A DNA stretch of 64,000 nt from an uncultured Cyclobacteriaceae bacterium (GTDB lineage Bacteria; Bacteroidota; Bacteroidia; Cytophagales; Cyclobacteriaceae), in contig CAKZRQ010000012.1 in assembly GCA_937146645.1 (NCBI GenBank), forward strand, positions 1 through 64,000, written 5' to 3'. Positions 43,241-52,516 of this stretch are shown here, piece by piece; within the stretch, counting starts at the first letter, position 1, and each line of letters opens with the position of its first letter. The notes beneath the pieces were generated by a model. That model was not told the origin of the DNA. It saw nothing but the letters and a program-made list of their open reading frames with translations, and did not search any database. A program made the translations under genes and the position numbers.

Positions 43241-45454
43241 ATGTTTAAAAAGGTATTCTTCCTTTTGGGTTTATCCCTTATCACCACAAGTCTATTTTCT
43301 CAGGACATCAGGTTCAAGAGAACAAATATACCTATAGAAATAGATGGGATAATTGACGCCAAATGGAGCGAGGCGGATTCTGCATATAATTGGATGCAGT
43401 ATTTTCCCTTTGATTCTTCTTTGGCCGTGAATCAATCCGTTGCTAAAGTGCTATACGACGATAAGAATGTATACGTGCTTGGAATCATGTACAGCGAAAG
43501 TAAGGAAAGGGAATATGTGACTCCTTCTCTTCGCAGAGATTTCAGAGGGTCTGCGAATGATAATTTCACCGTTATTCTTGACACTTTTCAGGATAAAACT
43601 AATGCCTTCACCTTCGGAATGAATCCCTTTGGAGTAAGGCGAGAGGGTCTTATTGCCAATGGAGGTACAGGCGAAAGCTCTTTCAGTCTTGATTGGGATA
43701 ATGTTTGGAGGGGAGAAGCTCAGATTTATGAAGGATATTGGGTGGCAGAAATGGCTATTCCATTAAATACTCTTCGGTTCAACGAGGGTCAGGATGAGTG
43801 GAATATCAACTTTTATCGAATAGATAGTGAGAATGCCGAAAGGTCTACCTGGGCCCCAATCTCGAGAAACTTCACACTTTTTAATCTGGCAGCTACTCGC
43901 GTGGCAGAATGGGAAGAGCCCACCCAAAATACGGGTAGTAATATTTCTTTTATCCCTTATATCGCAGGAAACTATGATCAAAATTTCCAGGAAGGTGGAG
44001 AAGCCAATACTGGTTTCAACGCTGGGTTTGATGTGAAATATGCTATAACGCCGGGGCTCAATCTTGACCTTACAGTGAATCCGGATTTCTCACAGGTGGA
44101 AGTAGATCAACAGGTCACTAATCTTGATCGATTTGAGATTTTCTTCCCTGAAAGAAGGCAATTCTTCCTTGAGAATGCGGACTTGTTTGCCAATTATGGG
44201 GCACGTGGAAACCGACCATTCTTCAGTAGAAGAATTGGAGTATCAAGGGATGAGAGTACAGGACAGAATATCTCTACTCCAATCCCGCTTGGCGCTCGGG
44301 TCAGTGGAAAAGCTAATGATAACCTCAGAGTAGGAGTGCTTAGCATGCAGGTATCTGATGATGAAACAGCCAGCTTGCCTTCCTATAATTACTCCATGGT
44401 TTCTCTTCAGCAAAAGGTTTTCGCCAGATCAAATATCTCGGCCTTCTTCGTGAATAAACAAACCTTTCAAGACCCTGAGGAATACAGTGACAGTCTGTAT
44501 AACGAATGGGACCGAACTTTTGGGGTGGACTACAACATAGCTTCTGCAGATAATAAAATCACAGGTAAAGTCTTTTATCATCAGAATATCCGTCAAGCTG
44601 ATGTAGACAGTACTTTCTCTATGGGTGCTGAACTTCGGTATGATAAGCCTGAATGGTCCCTGAATATGAGAGCACAGGCAGTGGGAGCGAATTATGCTCC
44701 AGAGGTTGGTTTTGTCAGAAGGACTGATTTTAACCAATTAGCCATGACGTATCGAAGAAGTTTTTTTCCAAAAAAGGGAGGAATTCAAAGACATGGTCCA
44801 GGGTTGGACTTTGATATGATTGGTAATGATACCTATGGATTTTTGGATTGGGATATTAATATCCTGTATGATATCAATTGGAAATCCTCGGCTCGCTTTT
44901 CTACAAGGCTTAGGCGGCAGTACACTTACTTATTCAGAAGTTTTGATCCAAGTGGTTCGGGAGGATTACCTCTTCCAGCTGGAACAGAATACACGAATAA
45001 CCTGATCATTGCACGTTACACATCGGATCAAAGAAAAGAGGTTTCATTTGAGCTAAGTACCCGATCTGGGGAATATTTTAATGGAACAAGGTGGAATCTG
45101 GAGGGAAGTATTCAGTGGCGATATCAGCCTTTGGGCTTCACGAGTATAGATTTTGCCTACAATGGAATTCGACTTCCTGCTCCTTACAGCAGCTCCAACC
45201 TTTTCCTGATTGGACCTAGGTTTGATTTTACCTTTAGTAAGAAGCTCTTTTGGACCACTTTCGTCCAATACAATAGCCAGATTGAAAACGTGAATATCAA
45301 CTCACGCCTCCAATGGAGATTTGCGCCTGTATCAGACTTCTTCCTGGTATATACTGATAACTACTTAGCTGAAAACGAGGAAGGATTCATCCAATTCGGC
45401 GGATCAAAATCCAGGGCTTTAGTATTTAAAATGACTTACTGGTTAAACCTGTAG
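43241..45454 (+). CDS. DUF5916 outer-membrane protein with CBM9-like domain
   Basis: 737 residues. Signal peptide (MFKKVFFLLGLSLITTSLFSQ), an N-terminal CBM9-like domain (about 25-210: IPIEIDGIIDAKWSEADSA, VLYDDKNVYVLGIMY, NPFGVRREGLIANGG, GYWVAEMAIPLNTLRF) and a C-terminal beta-barrel domain (DUF5916: NPDFSQVEVDQQVTNLDRFEIFFPERRQFF, then FFSRRIG). The family is widespread in Bacteroidota and unassigned; the CBM9-like fold may bind a glycan or other ligand. It is divergent from the TonB receptor operon across a region rich in palindromes and stands alone. Confidence 0.9.
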   Translation: MFKKVFFLLGLSLITTSLFSQDIRFKRTNIPIEIDGIIDAKWSEADSAYNWMQYFPFDSSLAVNQSVAKVLYDDKNVYVLGIMYSESKEREYVTPSLRRDFRGSANDNFTVILDTFQDKTNAFTFGMNPFGVRREGLIANGGTGESSFSLDWDNVWRGEAQIYEGYWVAEMAIPLNTLRFNEGQDEWNINFYRIDSENAERSTWAPISRNFTLFNLAATRVAEWEEPTQNTGSNISFIPYIAGNYDQNFQEGGEANTGFNAGFDVKYAITPGLNLDLTVNPDFSQVEVDQQVTNLDRFEIFFPERRQFFLENADLFANYGARGNRPFFSRRIGVSRDESTGQNISTPIPLGARVSGKANDNLRVGVLSMQVSDDETASLPSYNYSMVSLQQKVFARSNISAFFVNKQTFQDPEEYSDSLYNEWDRTFGVDYNIASADNKITGKVFYHQNIRQADVDSTFSMGAELRYDKPEWSLNMRAQAVGANYAPEVGFVRRTDFNQLAMTYRRSFFPKKGGIQRHGPGLDFDMIGNDTYGFLDWDINILYDINWKSSARFSTRLRRQYTYLFRSFDPSGSGGLPLPAGTEYTNNLIIARYTSDQRKEVSFELSTRSGEYFNGTRWNLEGSIQWRYQPLGFTSIDFAYNGIRLPAPYSSSNLFLIGPRFDFTFSKKLFWTTFVQYNSQIENVNINSRLQWRFAPVSDFFLVYTDNYLAENEEGFIQFGGSKSRALVFKMTYWLNL

Positions 45455-45513
45455 GTTATTTTTAAGCCTCCCAGTTCCAACTGATCAAAAGGAAATGTTA
45501 ATGGAGTTTTTTG

Positions 45514-46251
45514 TTAGCTGAAGATCACATTTCCGATGATCGAGGCAATAACCAAGAATAACGAACTCAATATCACATAGATAACATAGGTCAGCAAAGT
45601 AGAAAGGATGTTTATAACTCTGTTTCCCTTATTGAAAAACTGCCAATAGACCCAGAAGGTATAGAAAATAGAGAGAAACGTAGGAATGGCATCCGTTAGT
45701 TTATTATCATAATAAAAGGTAACCAGATTGAATAATAAATAGATAACGGACTGCTGTCCCGTGATATAGGCATTAAGTACCATATGCTCGAGGTAGTTAT
45801 ACTTCGCCTTTTTAAATGCCAGAAAGCTTCCAATTGAGAAGATTGGAAGCAGGATTAAGTTGCTGTACGAAAAATTATTGATAAGCCAATTAAATTGAGA
45901 TGGGATATCAATGCCTTCTTCATATTGATTGAATCCACTGACCAGATCATCGATCCAGGTAGCTTGTTCGGTAATTCTGGTTACCAGCAAGTAAAGAGTG
46001 GAAAGCAGCAAAACATAAGCTATCGGTTTGTAATGCTGTGCCCGCTTGCCTTCAAGAAAATCCCGGATGGTTTGACCTGGCTTTGTGAAAAGTGAGAAAT
46101 ACGTAAAGAAAAAGCCACGATTAACCTGAAAAAGAGTTTCAGATAATTCGTTAATAAAGCTGCTTAGGTCAATCCTCCGAACCCTCGTATTCTGGCCACA
46201 TTTACTGCAATAGTTCCCCTCCACATGGCTTCCACAATTCTTACAGTTCAT
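45514..46251 (-). CDS. DUF3667 membrane protein with a zinc ribbon
   Basis: 245 residues. N-terminal zinc ribbon C3-x-x-C6 ... C15-x-x-C18 (CKNCG, CSKCGQNT), then VNRGFFFTYFSLFTKPGQTIRDFLEGKRAQHYKPIAY, the DUF3667 signature, and about five membrane segments. Function unknown for the family. First upstream neighbour is the DinB gene, 61 bases away on the same strand. Confidence 0.9.
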   Translation of the reverse strand: MNCKNCGSHVEGNYCSKCGQNTRVRRIDLSSFINELSETLFQVNRGFFFTYFSLFTKPGQTIRDFLEGKRAQHYKPIAYVLLLSTLYLLVTRITEQATWIDDLVSGFNQYEEGIDIPSQFNWLINNFSYSNLILLPIFSIGSFLAFKKAKYNYLEHMVLNAYITGQQSVIYLLFNLVTFYYDNKLTDAIPTFLSIFYTFWVYWQFFNKGNRVINILSTLLTYVIYVILSSLFLVIASIIGNVIFS

Positions 46252-46312
46252 TTTCTAATAGTTGGTTAAGGCTAAAATAGGAGATTAAAGAGAAGCCTTC
46301 TTTCTATGTGGC

Positions 46313-46801
46313 CTACTTTTTCAGTAAAAGCTTGATGATTATACCAATCTGGCCTAGATGGTACAAGTCATGATGAATCATTCCGTCTAGAAGAAATTGG
46401 TAAGTAAACATTCCCTTAAAATCAGGATCGAAGTATTCTTCCCTCAAAAAATCATCATTTCTGGATCGGAGACTCTGTTTCAATTTATCTAAACTTGCGT
46501 AGTGCTTTTCCATCAGGGATTTCCAACCCATCGTTTTGAGCTCATTATTTGAGAGCCAGTTTCCCGGATCGTCATCAGTTTTGGTCCCTTTGCCGGTGAG
46601 GATTTTTTCTTTCGCCTCTTCTCGCCAAAAGATTAAATGTGAAATGATTTCAGCAACACTGTGGAGGTTATCGAGGGGCCTTTGAAAAGCCAGGTTTTCA
46701 TCCAGTCCCTCTAGTTTACGCTCGTAGGATGCGCCCATCCATAGCTTTCCACTTTGAATGATCTCAAGTTGCCGAATGATATCCTGAATCTGATTATTCA
46801 T
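46313..46801 (-). CDS. DinB family protein
   Basis: 162 residues. A four-helix DinB/DUF664 bundle with the metal triad H55 (IISHLIFWRE), H144 and H148 (MIHHDLYHLGQIGII). Members are metal-binding, thiol-transferase-like enzymes of mostly unknown substrate. Same strand as the PH-domain and DUF3667 genes; intergenic gaps are short (22 and 61 bases). Confidence 0.88.
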   Translation of the reverse strand: MNNQIQDIIRQLEIIQSGKLWMGASYERKLEGLDENLAFQRPLDNLHSVAEIISHLIFWREEAKEKILTGKGTKTDDDPGNWLSNNELKTMGWKSLMEKHYASLDKLKQSLRSRNDDFLREEYFDPDFKGMFTYQFLLDGMIHHDLYHLGQIGIIIKLLLKK

Positions 46802-46823
46802 TCGAAATTATCGAGAGTAACAT

Positions 46824-47468
46824 TTAAGATTCCTGCTCAGAAGAGTCTTCTTTTTTGTATTTGGTTTGATAGCCAGGATTGTTCTCAGGTCTCAATGCAT
46901 TTGGATAGCTAATATCAGTCTTAATATCCACCGAAACCTCTTTCACTTTTTTGAAAATCTCATATGGGTTTTTAATAGCAACCCATCTATCCGTGAGGAG
47001 GTTGGCCCCCTTTTTATGGCTTATAGACCTTCCACTAAAAAATCTAACTGTCCCAACATTAAAGATTCTTTCGATGACATTTACATTGACTTCGATATCA
47101 GAAATCTTATCATAGTCTATTGTCTTAAAATCAGTTCCGATGAATCCTGTCCTAATCATTATTCTTTTGTTGGAATAAGCATAGGCTGTATTGGAATAGA
47201 CGAAAATTCTGGTGATCAGAGGTAATAACCCAAAAATAATGAAGAGAATTGCTACCCAACCGGGAGTGACCAATCCGGTGGTTTCACCTTCGGTATTAGT
47301 AAATACAAAAACAAAAAGCCCAACGATAATGAGTGGAACGAAAACTCCACCTATTGCACCAAGAATGAAGGGAATAAATTCGGGTTTTCCCGACCAAAGT
47401 AATTCTTCATCGCTATCGCGGATACTTTCAAATTTCGGAAGTAGGTTCTTATCAAAAATCGTAGACAT
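46824..47468 (-). CDS. Membrane protein with bacterial PH domain
   Basis: 214 residues. Two membrane segments (about residues 27-55 and 70-95) followed by a bPH_2-like domain: YAYSNKRIMIRTGFIGTDFKTIDYDKISDIEVNVNVIERIFNVGTVRFFSG. A charged C-terminal tail follows (KKEDSSEQES). The architecture matches YdbT-like/bPH_2 membrane proteins of unknown function. Upstream of the DinB and DUF3667 genes on the same strand, perhaps one transcript. Confidence 0.85.
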   Translation of the reverse strand: MSTIFDKNLLPKFESIRDSDEELLWSGKPEFIPFILGAIGGVFVPLIIVGLFVFVFTNTEGETTGLVTPGWVAILFIIFGLLPLITRIFVYSNTAYAYSNKRIMIRTGFIGTDFKTIDYDKISDIEVNVNVIERIFNVGTVRFFSGRSISHKKGANLLTDRWVAIKNPYEIFKKVKEVSVDIKTDISYPNALRPENNPGYQTKYKKEDSSEQES

Positions 47469-47560
47469 ATCAAAAATTTATTTTGCTAAGAAATTAGTAA
47501 AATATTTTGTAAAAAGTGCTGCCTAAGAAATATTCATCCGATTCTGATAAGATTTATAAT

Positions 47561-48760
47561 TCATTCATTAGCAACCCGGTAGCTTGCTTTGGCAATGGCC
47601 AGTTCTTCATCTGTTGGAAGAACCAATAGTTTCACTTTTGAATTTTTTACCTGAAATGAAGCCTTAGTGCCTGAAGCCAATTCATTTTGATCCGAGTCGA
47701 AGCTAATTCCCAAATGCTCTAAACCTGTAAGACATTTTGCGCGGATAAGTGAGGAGTTTTCTCCAACACCTGCTGTAAAAACAATGGCATCTAGAGGTCC
47801 TGTCACTGCGAGATAAGCACCAATATATTTTTGAATCCGGTAGCAGTAGATATCCAGTGCTAATTCTGCATTGGAATCTCCTCCTTCAGCCATGGAAATG
47901 ATTTCCCTAAGATCGTTTGTGCCGCAAAGCCCTATCAATCCTGACTTTTTATTCAAAAGCTGATCAATTTCAGCTGAGGTCATTTTCAATTTGTCCTGAA
48001 GAAATACCACAATGGCAGGATCAATGTCACCAGATCGACTTCCCATCACCAATCCATCTAGTGGAGAGAAACCCATGCTGGTGTCAATACATTGCCCGTT
48101 TTTCACGGCAGCCATACTACAGCCATTTCCCAAGTGGAGGCTGATTAGACTTGTTTCTTGGATGGGCTTATCTAAAAACTCGGCGGTTTGATTGGCTATG
48201 TATCGATGAGATGTCCCATGGAAACCATAAACCCGGATGCCATTATCGTCTGCCAGATCTTTTGGGATGGCGTAACGATAGGCTTTTTCAGGGATACTCT
48301 GATGAAAAGCTGTATCAAAAACTCCTACCTGTCGGGCATTAGGGAATAGAGTCTGGGTAACTTGTACTCCCTTGAGATTATGTGGATTATGAAGGGGTGC
48401 CAAAGGTGTGACCTCTTCAATTTTTGAAAGTACCTCATCCGAAAGGAGTCGTGGGTTCGAGAAATAGGTGCCTCCATGAACGATTCTATGTCCTATCAAT
48501 TCAATTTCATTGGCATTATGAATCACACCTATTTCTTCATCTTCAATTAGCTGGATGACTTTCTTCAAAGCGAATTCATGATCCTTGATTTCAGCCACCT
48601 CTTTGAAGTTTTTTTGATCTTGCTTGTTTTGATAATCAATAAGAGCATCCTCTTCACCAATTCGATCCACCAATCCTTTGCAGAGCAATTTCTCCTCAGG
48701 CATCTGAAAGAGCTGATATTTTAAGGAGCTGCTCCCACTGTTGATGACTAGTGTTTTCAT
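47561..48760 (-). CDS. ackA: Acetate kinase
   Basis: 399 residues, standard length. Converts acetyl phosphate and ADP to acetate and ATP. ASKHA-fold signatures: MKTLVINSGSSSLKYQLF (N7 and S residues of the phosphate loop), GHRIVHGGTYF, VFDTAFHQSIPEKAYRYAIP, RRYGFHGTSHRYIA-like segment (RVYGFHGTSHRYIA), HLGNGCSMAAVKNG, DTSMGFSPLDGLVMGSRSGDIDP, and FTAGVGENSS. It lies one base after the pta gene, so they form an operon producing ATP by overflow metabolism. Confidence 0.98.
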   Translation of the reverse strand: MKTLVINSGSSSLKYQLFQMPEEKLLCKGLVDRIGEEDALIDYQNKQDQKNFKEVAEIKDHEFALKKVIQLIEDEEIGVIHNANEIELIGHRIVHGGTYFSNPRLLSDEVLSKIEEVTPLAPLHNPHNLKGVQVTQTLFPNARQVGVFDTAFHQSIPEKAYRYAIPKDLADDNGIRVYGFHGTSHRYIANQTAEFLDKPIQETSLISLHLGNGCSMAAVKNGQCIDTSMGFSPLDGLVMGSRSGDIDPAIVVFLQDKLKMTSAEIDQLLNKKSGLIGLCGTNDLREIISMAEGGDSNAELALDIYCYRIQKYIGAYLAVTGPLDAIVFTAGVGENSSLIRAKCLTGLEHLGISFDSDQNELASGTKASFQVKNSKVKLLVLPTDEELAIAKASYRVANE

Positions 48761-48761
48761 T

Positions 48762-50855
48762 TTAGGCTTGAGCTTGAATGGCCGTGATAATAACCGTATT
48801 TACAATATCTTCCACGGTACAGCCTCTGGATAGGTCATTTACAGGTTTGTTCAAACCTTGAAGCACAGGCCCAATAGCAATCGCTCCTGTTTCTCTTTGA
48901 ACCGCTTTGTAGGTATTGTTTCCGGTATTTAAATCAGGGAAAATCAAAACATTCGCTTGACCAGCGATTTCTGAGCCCGGCATTTTCTTTTGGCCGACAG
49001 CCATATCCACAGCTGCGTCATATTGAAGAGGCCCTTCCATGGCTAAATCGGGTCTTTTGGACTTTGCAATCTCCGTAGCCTTCCGAACCTTCTCCACTTC
49101 TTCTCCCTTTCCAGATGACCCTGAAGAGTAGGAGAGTAGAGCCACTTTTGGATCCAGTCCAAACTCTTTTGCGGTATCTGCACTGCTGATAGCGATTTCA
49201 GCCAACTGCTCACTATTCGGCGAGGGATTCACCGCACAGTCTCCATACACTAAAACCTTGTCTTCAAGACACATGAAGAATATGGAAGAGACCACCGATA
49301 CTCCAGGTTTAGTTTTCACAAATTGAAGAGCTGGACGGATGGTGTGCTGGGTAGTATTTACAGATCCTGAAACCATCCCGTCAGCGTGACCCTTATAAAC
49401 CATCATGGTTCCGAAGTAGGAGGTGTCCGCAATAAAGTCCTTTGCCTGATCTATGTTCATTCCTTTCTTCTCACGAAGCGTTTTCAAGGTAGAGGCGTAC
49501 TCCAAATAATGCGGAGAATCCACGGGATTAATTATTTCTATTCTCTCTAAACTCTCCTGAAGATTTAGCTTGGCAATTTCCTCTTTGATGATTTCCGGAT
49601 CTCCCAAAAGAACTAATTCCACAGCTCTCTTATCCAGAAGAATTTTAGATGCCTTAAGAATTCTAGGTTCGGATCCCTCGGGTAGTACGACCTTTTTGAT
49701 CTGGGACTTTGCTCTGCTGAGCAAATTAAACTCAAACATCTTAGGCGTGACAATATCCACCACCACCTTTTCTAACTGCTCGTCCAGCTTACCAAGATTC
49801 ATATGATCCTCAAAAAGGCGCAGGCCGAGTTCAGTCTTTTGTCGATCCGAGGCTTTTAAATAAGGACTGATGCCACCCAGTTGAGTAGCGGTTTCAAAGG
49901 TGTTACTTTGCACGGAAAGAATGGGGAGAAGAGGGTTAGAACCATCCAATAGTCTTTTCACCGAATCGTCCAGGTCCTTCTTCGTCGTGAGAAGAATTCC
50001 TGCCGCACTCGGATAATTTTTGGCCTGCTGGGCTTGAACTATGCTGAGAATGACTTCTCCACGATCACTTGGCGTGAGCACAAGATTATTTTCTTTAAGC
50101 TCGGGAAGAACGTTTTGGAATCGCATGGCTCCCACCACAAAGCTGTCAATCCGATTATTTAAATATTCTTTGCCGTAAAGAATATCAGCCTCTAGAAATT
50201 CTACCACATCGCTAATTCTGGGGTTATTCAGATTAGGCTTATGGGGTAAAGTCGAAAGGATAATGTCCCGATTTGAGAAGGCTTTCTCCAAATCTTCTTG
50301 AAGACTCTCTAGATTTTCTTCCTCTACTCTGTTGGCGATTACCCCATAGATTCGACAGTCTCTGGACTCCAAAAGATCCATGGCCATATTCAAGCTGGAA
50401 ATGCTCTCTTCATTGGTTTTTCCCTGGGCATTACCCAAAAGAAGAACTGGAGTTCCGAGGTTTTTAGCAACGCTGGCATTTAGATCAAATTCATGCTCTG
50501 AGCTTAGACCGAGATAATCTGTCCCTTCACAAATCAGGAAATCGTATTCAGATTTCAGTTTCTGAAACTTCTCGATGATAATATCCAGGACATCATTTCC
50601 TCTCCCCTGATTGATCATGGCCATGGCTTCCTTCTTGGTCAAGGCATAGCTGTTCTCATAGGCTTCATCCAGATTGAAATGCTCAAGAAGGAGAACGAGA
50701 TTTCTATCCCGAGCATTTTCTTTATTCGGAGTGATGATGGGTTTGTAGACCCCTACCTTTAGAGCCTTGTTCAGCAGGTGATTTACCAGACCCAGGGAGA
50801 CTAGTGATTTTCCACAACGGGGTTCTGCGCTGGAAACAAAAATTGCATCGGTCAT
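48762..50855 (-). CDS. pta: Phosphate acetyltransferase
   Basis: 697 residues, the long (three-domain) form. Converts acetyl-CoA and phosphate to acetyl phosphate. N-terminal P-loop-like domain with SSAEPRCGKSLVSLGL (about 8-23), middle DRTGG domain (about 210-320), and C-terminal PTA_PTB catalytic domain (about 370-690: VVLPEGSEPRILKA, GTMMVYKGHADGMVSGSVNTTQHTIRPAL, VYGDCAVNPSPNSEQLAEIA, SYSSGSSGKG, GPLQYDAAVD, NVLIFPDLNTGNNTYK). Upstream gene of the pta-ackA operon. Confidence 0.97.
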   Translation of the reverse strand: MTDAIFVSSAEPRCGKSLVSLGLVNHLLNKALKVGVYKPIITPNKENARDRNLVLLLEHFNLDEAYENSYALTKKEAMAMINQGRGNDVLDIIIEKFQKLKSEYDFLICEGTDYLGLSSEHEFDLNASVAKNLGTPVLLLGNAQGKTNEESISSLNMAMDLLESRDCRIYGVIANRVEEENLESLQEDLEKAFSNRDIILSTLPHKPNLNNPRISDVVEFLEADILYGKEYLNNRIDSFVVGAMRFQNVLPELKENNLVLTPSDRGEVILSIVQAQQAKNYPSAAGILLTTKKDLDDSVKRLLDGSNPLLPILSVQSNTFETATQLGGISPYLKASDRQKTELGLRLFEDHMNLGKLDEQLEKVVVDIVTPKMFEFNLLSRAKSQIKKVVLPEGSEPRILKASKILLDKRAVELVLLGDPEIIKEEIAKLNLQESLERIEIINPVDSPHYLEYASTLKTLREKKGMNIDQAKDFIADTSYFGTMMVYKGHADGMVSGSVNTTQHTIRPALQFVKTKPGVSVVSSIFFMCLEDKVLVYGDCAVNPSPNSEQLAEIAISSADTAKEFGLDPKVALLSYSSGSSGKGEEVEKVRKATEIAKSKRPDLAMEGPLQYDAAVDMAVGQKKMPGSEIAGQANVLIFPDLNTGNNTYKAVQRETGAIAIGPVLQGLNKPVNDLSRGCTVEDIVNTVIITAIQAQA

Positions 50856-50933
50856 GATCAGCTGGGATTGAAAAACCCTAAAATAATCAGAATTACAATC
50901 CGAATTGATCGATGCCTTTAAAAGAAACTGGAA

Positions 50934-51539
50934 TTAAATGCTCCTCATTACATAAAACATCTCCGAAGCAATCTGCAAGGATCGTTCATCGTATTTCGTA
51001 GATTCCTCAGCTGTGTCATCAAATGCTTTGGGATCAACGTACAGAACTGGAATTCTAATCTCTGCCCCTGGAATAAAAGGGCAATTCTCATCAGCATGAT
51101 CACAAGTCATAATGGCTGCGAATTTTTCTACTTGATTTGCTGGATCATCAAAAAGCTTGGAGAAGGCTCTGATCATTTCATCTCCACCGGCGTATTTAAT
51201 TTTGTAGGTAGGATTTTCCCTGCCAAATGCACCCATTTGGAAGCCATGCCTCTTCAGTGAAGCCACTGTTCGAGGATTACAAGCCGTGACTTCTACACCA
51301 CCAGAATAAGTTTTGACATCCACTACATATTTTGCTGCAGCCACTTCAGCCCAAACCTGAGAGAATTGGCTTCTTCGGCTGTTATGAGTGCATATGAAAT
51401 TTAAGTGCGCTGTACTTCCTTCGCCTTTTTTCTTTCTTAAATAATCGATCAAAGGCTTGAGAACCTCTTTTCGTTCTGATGGAATGGCCAGGTTCTCAGC
51501 CTTAGCAATGGTTTCCTGAAGTTTAGGATAAAAAGTCAT
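50934..51539 (-). CDS. Arsenate reductase-like protein-tyrosine phosphatase
   Basis: 201 residues from the ATG at 51539 (MTFYPKLQ); an upstream in-frame ATG at 51587 overlaps the DUF6428 gene and is not used. Low-molecular-weight phosphatase P-loop NFICTHNSRRSQFSQVWAE with C50 and R56 (C-x5-R). MTCDHADENCPFIPGAE is the arsenate-reductase-type loop. About 200 residues is longer than classical ArsC because of an N-terminal helical part. Most likely reduces arsenate or dephosphorylates; last gene of an ars-type operon. Function assigned by family and context. Confidence 0.85.
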   Translation of the reverse strand: MTFYPKLQETIAKAENLAIPSERKEVLKPLIDYLRKKKGEGSTAHLNFICTHNSRRSQFSQVWAEVAAAKYVVDVKTYSGGVEVTACNPRTVASLKRHGFQMGAFGRENPTYKIKYAGGDEMIRAFSKLFDDPANQVEKFAAIMTCDHADENCPFIPGAEIRIPVLYVDPKAFDDTAEESTKYDERSLQIASEMFYVMRSI

Positions 51540-51549
51540 AAGAAATGAT

Positions 51550-52023
51550 TTAGCAGCAGCCTGAACCTGGTTCACATGCATTTGCACTAGCAGTGGTTAA
51601 TGATGAAAGCTTGAATTTTGGCTTCTGCTCAGGAATTCCACAGTTGTCCTTAGCGAGGCAATCGGTTTGCTTTGTGGTTAAAAGGAAGTTCCTCCCGTTG
51701 AAATCCAATCCGTACTTTTCAATGGAGTGGCCCTGGTATTCAACTTCTATTTCAAGGTCTTCTAGTCCAAGAACCTCTTCGGAGAGATTGATAATCTTCA
51801 GTAGTTTTTCTGGATGTAATCTGTGATCGTAATCATTGGCATTCCAAAGCTGAAAATTCACCACTTCTTCGTTTCTGACGGTTCCACCACAATCGATAAA
51901 ATGCTTGGTGATTTTACCTACTTCTGTTACATGGAAGTGGCTTGGCACTAGAGATCCATCCGGTAATTCGAAGGCGATGGTCTCCAAATTCTGGAGAGCT
52001 GATTTTATTTCTGATAGCTTCAT
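51550..52023 (-). CDS. DUF6428 family protein, ars operon-associated
   Basis: 157 residues with a HFHVTEVG...FIDCGGT segment, HRLHPEKLLKI, and a C-terminal Cys tail (ACEPGSGCC). The family occurs next to arsR and arsC-like genes in Bacteroidota. The histidines and terminal Cys pair could bind metalloid, but no activity is known. It lies between arsR (16-base gap) and the reductase gene (10-base gap). Confidence 0.78.
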   Translation of the reverse strand: MKLSEIKSALQNLETIAFELPDGSLVPSHFHVTEVGKITKHFIDCGGTVRNEEVVNFQLWNANDYDHRLHPEKLLKIINLSEEVLGLEDLEIEVEYQGHSIEKYGLDFNGRNFLLTTKQTDCLAKDNCGIPEQKPKFKLSSLTTASANACEPGSGCC

Positions 52024-52039
52024 TTTTTTGGATTTGTGT

Positions 52040-52369
52040 TTAACAACAAGTATTTGAAGTCAGGTCCTGATCAAGGAACTCAGACATTTTAGACTTCATT
52101 TGAGACCAATTTTCAAGGTCAATGCAATAGCACACACTGGTGCCTTCCACACTTCCCTTAATAAGGCCCATATTCTTTAATTCTTTTAGGTGTTGAGAAA
52201 TGGTGGCTTGCGCTAGTCCTATCTCATCGACAAGATCACCGCATACACAGGTATTCAATTTGAAAAGGTATTCCAGTATGGCAACCCGAGCCGGATGACC
52301 CATTACCTTGGCCATGCTGGCAATTGCATTTTGCTCCTCCGTGAATATTTCTGTTTTGGCTAATCCCAT
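52040..52369 (-). CDS. ArsR family metalloregulator
   Basis: 109 residues, winged helix. VMGHPARVAILEYLFKLNTCVCGDLVDEIGLAQATISQHLKELKNMGLIKG carries the metal-sensing CVCGDL on the first helix (C-x-C) and the recognition helix ATISQHL. Ends in a Cys pair. Represses its operon until arsenite or antimonite binds (family knowledge). A palindrome directly upstream (52384-52399) is its likely operator. Confidence 0.93.
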   Translation of the reverse strand: MGLAKTEIFTEEQNAIASMAKVMGHPARVAILEYLFKLNTCVCGDLVDEIGLAQATISQHLKELKNMGLIKGSVEGTSVCYCIDLENWSQMKSKMSEFLDQDLTSNTCC

Positions 52370-52383
52370 TTCTTTATCGTTTC

Positions 52384-52399
52384 ATTGCAATATTACGAT
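52384..52399. promoter_or_regulatory. ArsR-type operator
   Basis: ATTGCAATATTACGAT, a 16-bp imperfect palindrome, 14 bases upstream of the arsR ATG. Its form, two inverted half-sites around a central AATATT, agrees with ArsR/SmtB-type sites. Most arm mismatches are transition-type. Confidence 0.6.
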
Positions 52400-52516
52400 T
52401 AAATAAATTAAAGGATCAAGATTTTTCAAGTTTTTTGATCAGAAAAGTCAAAAAAACCAGGACTAATGGATTATCTTTTTTAAGAAGATTTCGTAGAAAT
52501 TTCAAAAGTGTGGTGT

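Noticed and set aside
51540..51587. Longer N-terminus for the reductase gene
   Set aside because: It overlaps the DUF6428 gene; the ATG at 51539 is preferred.
52414..52440. GATCAA-N15-TTGATC as an operator for the pagL gene
   Set aside because: Arms are short and A/T-rich, so a chance match is likely.
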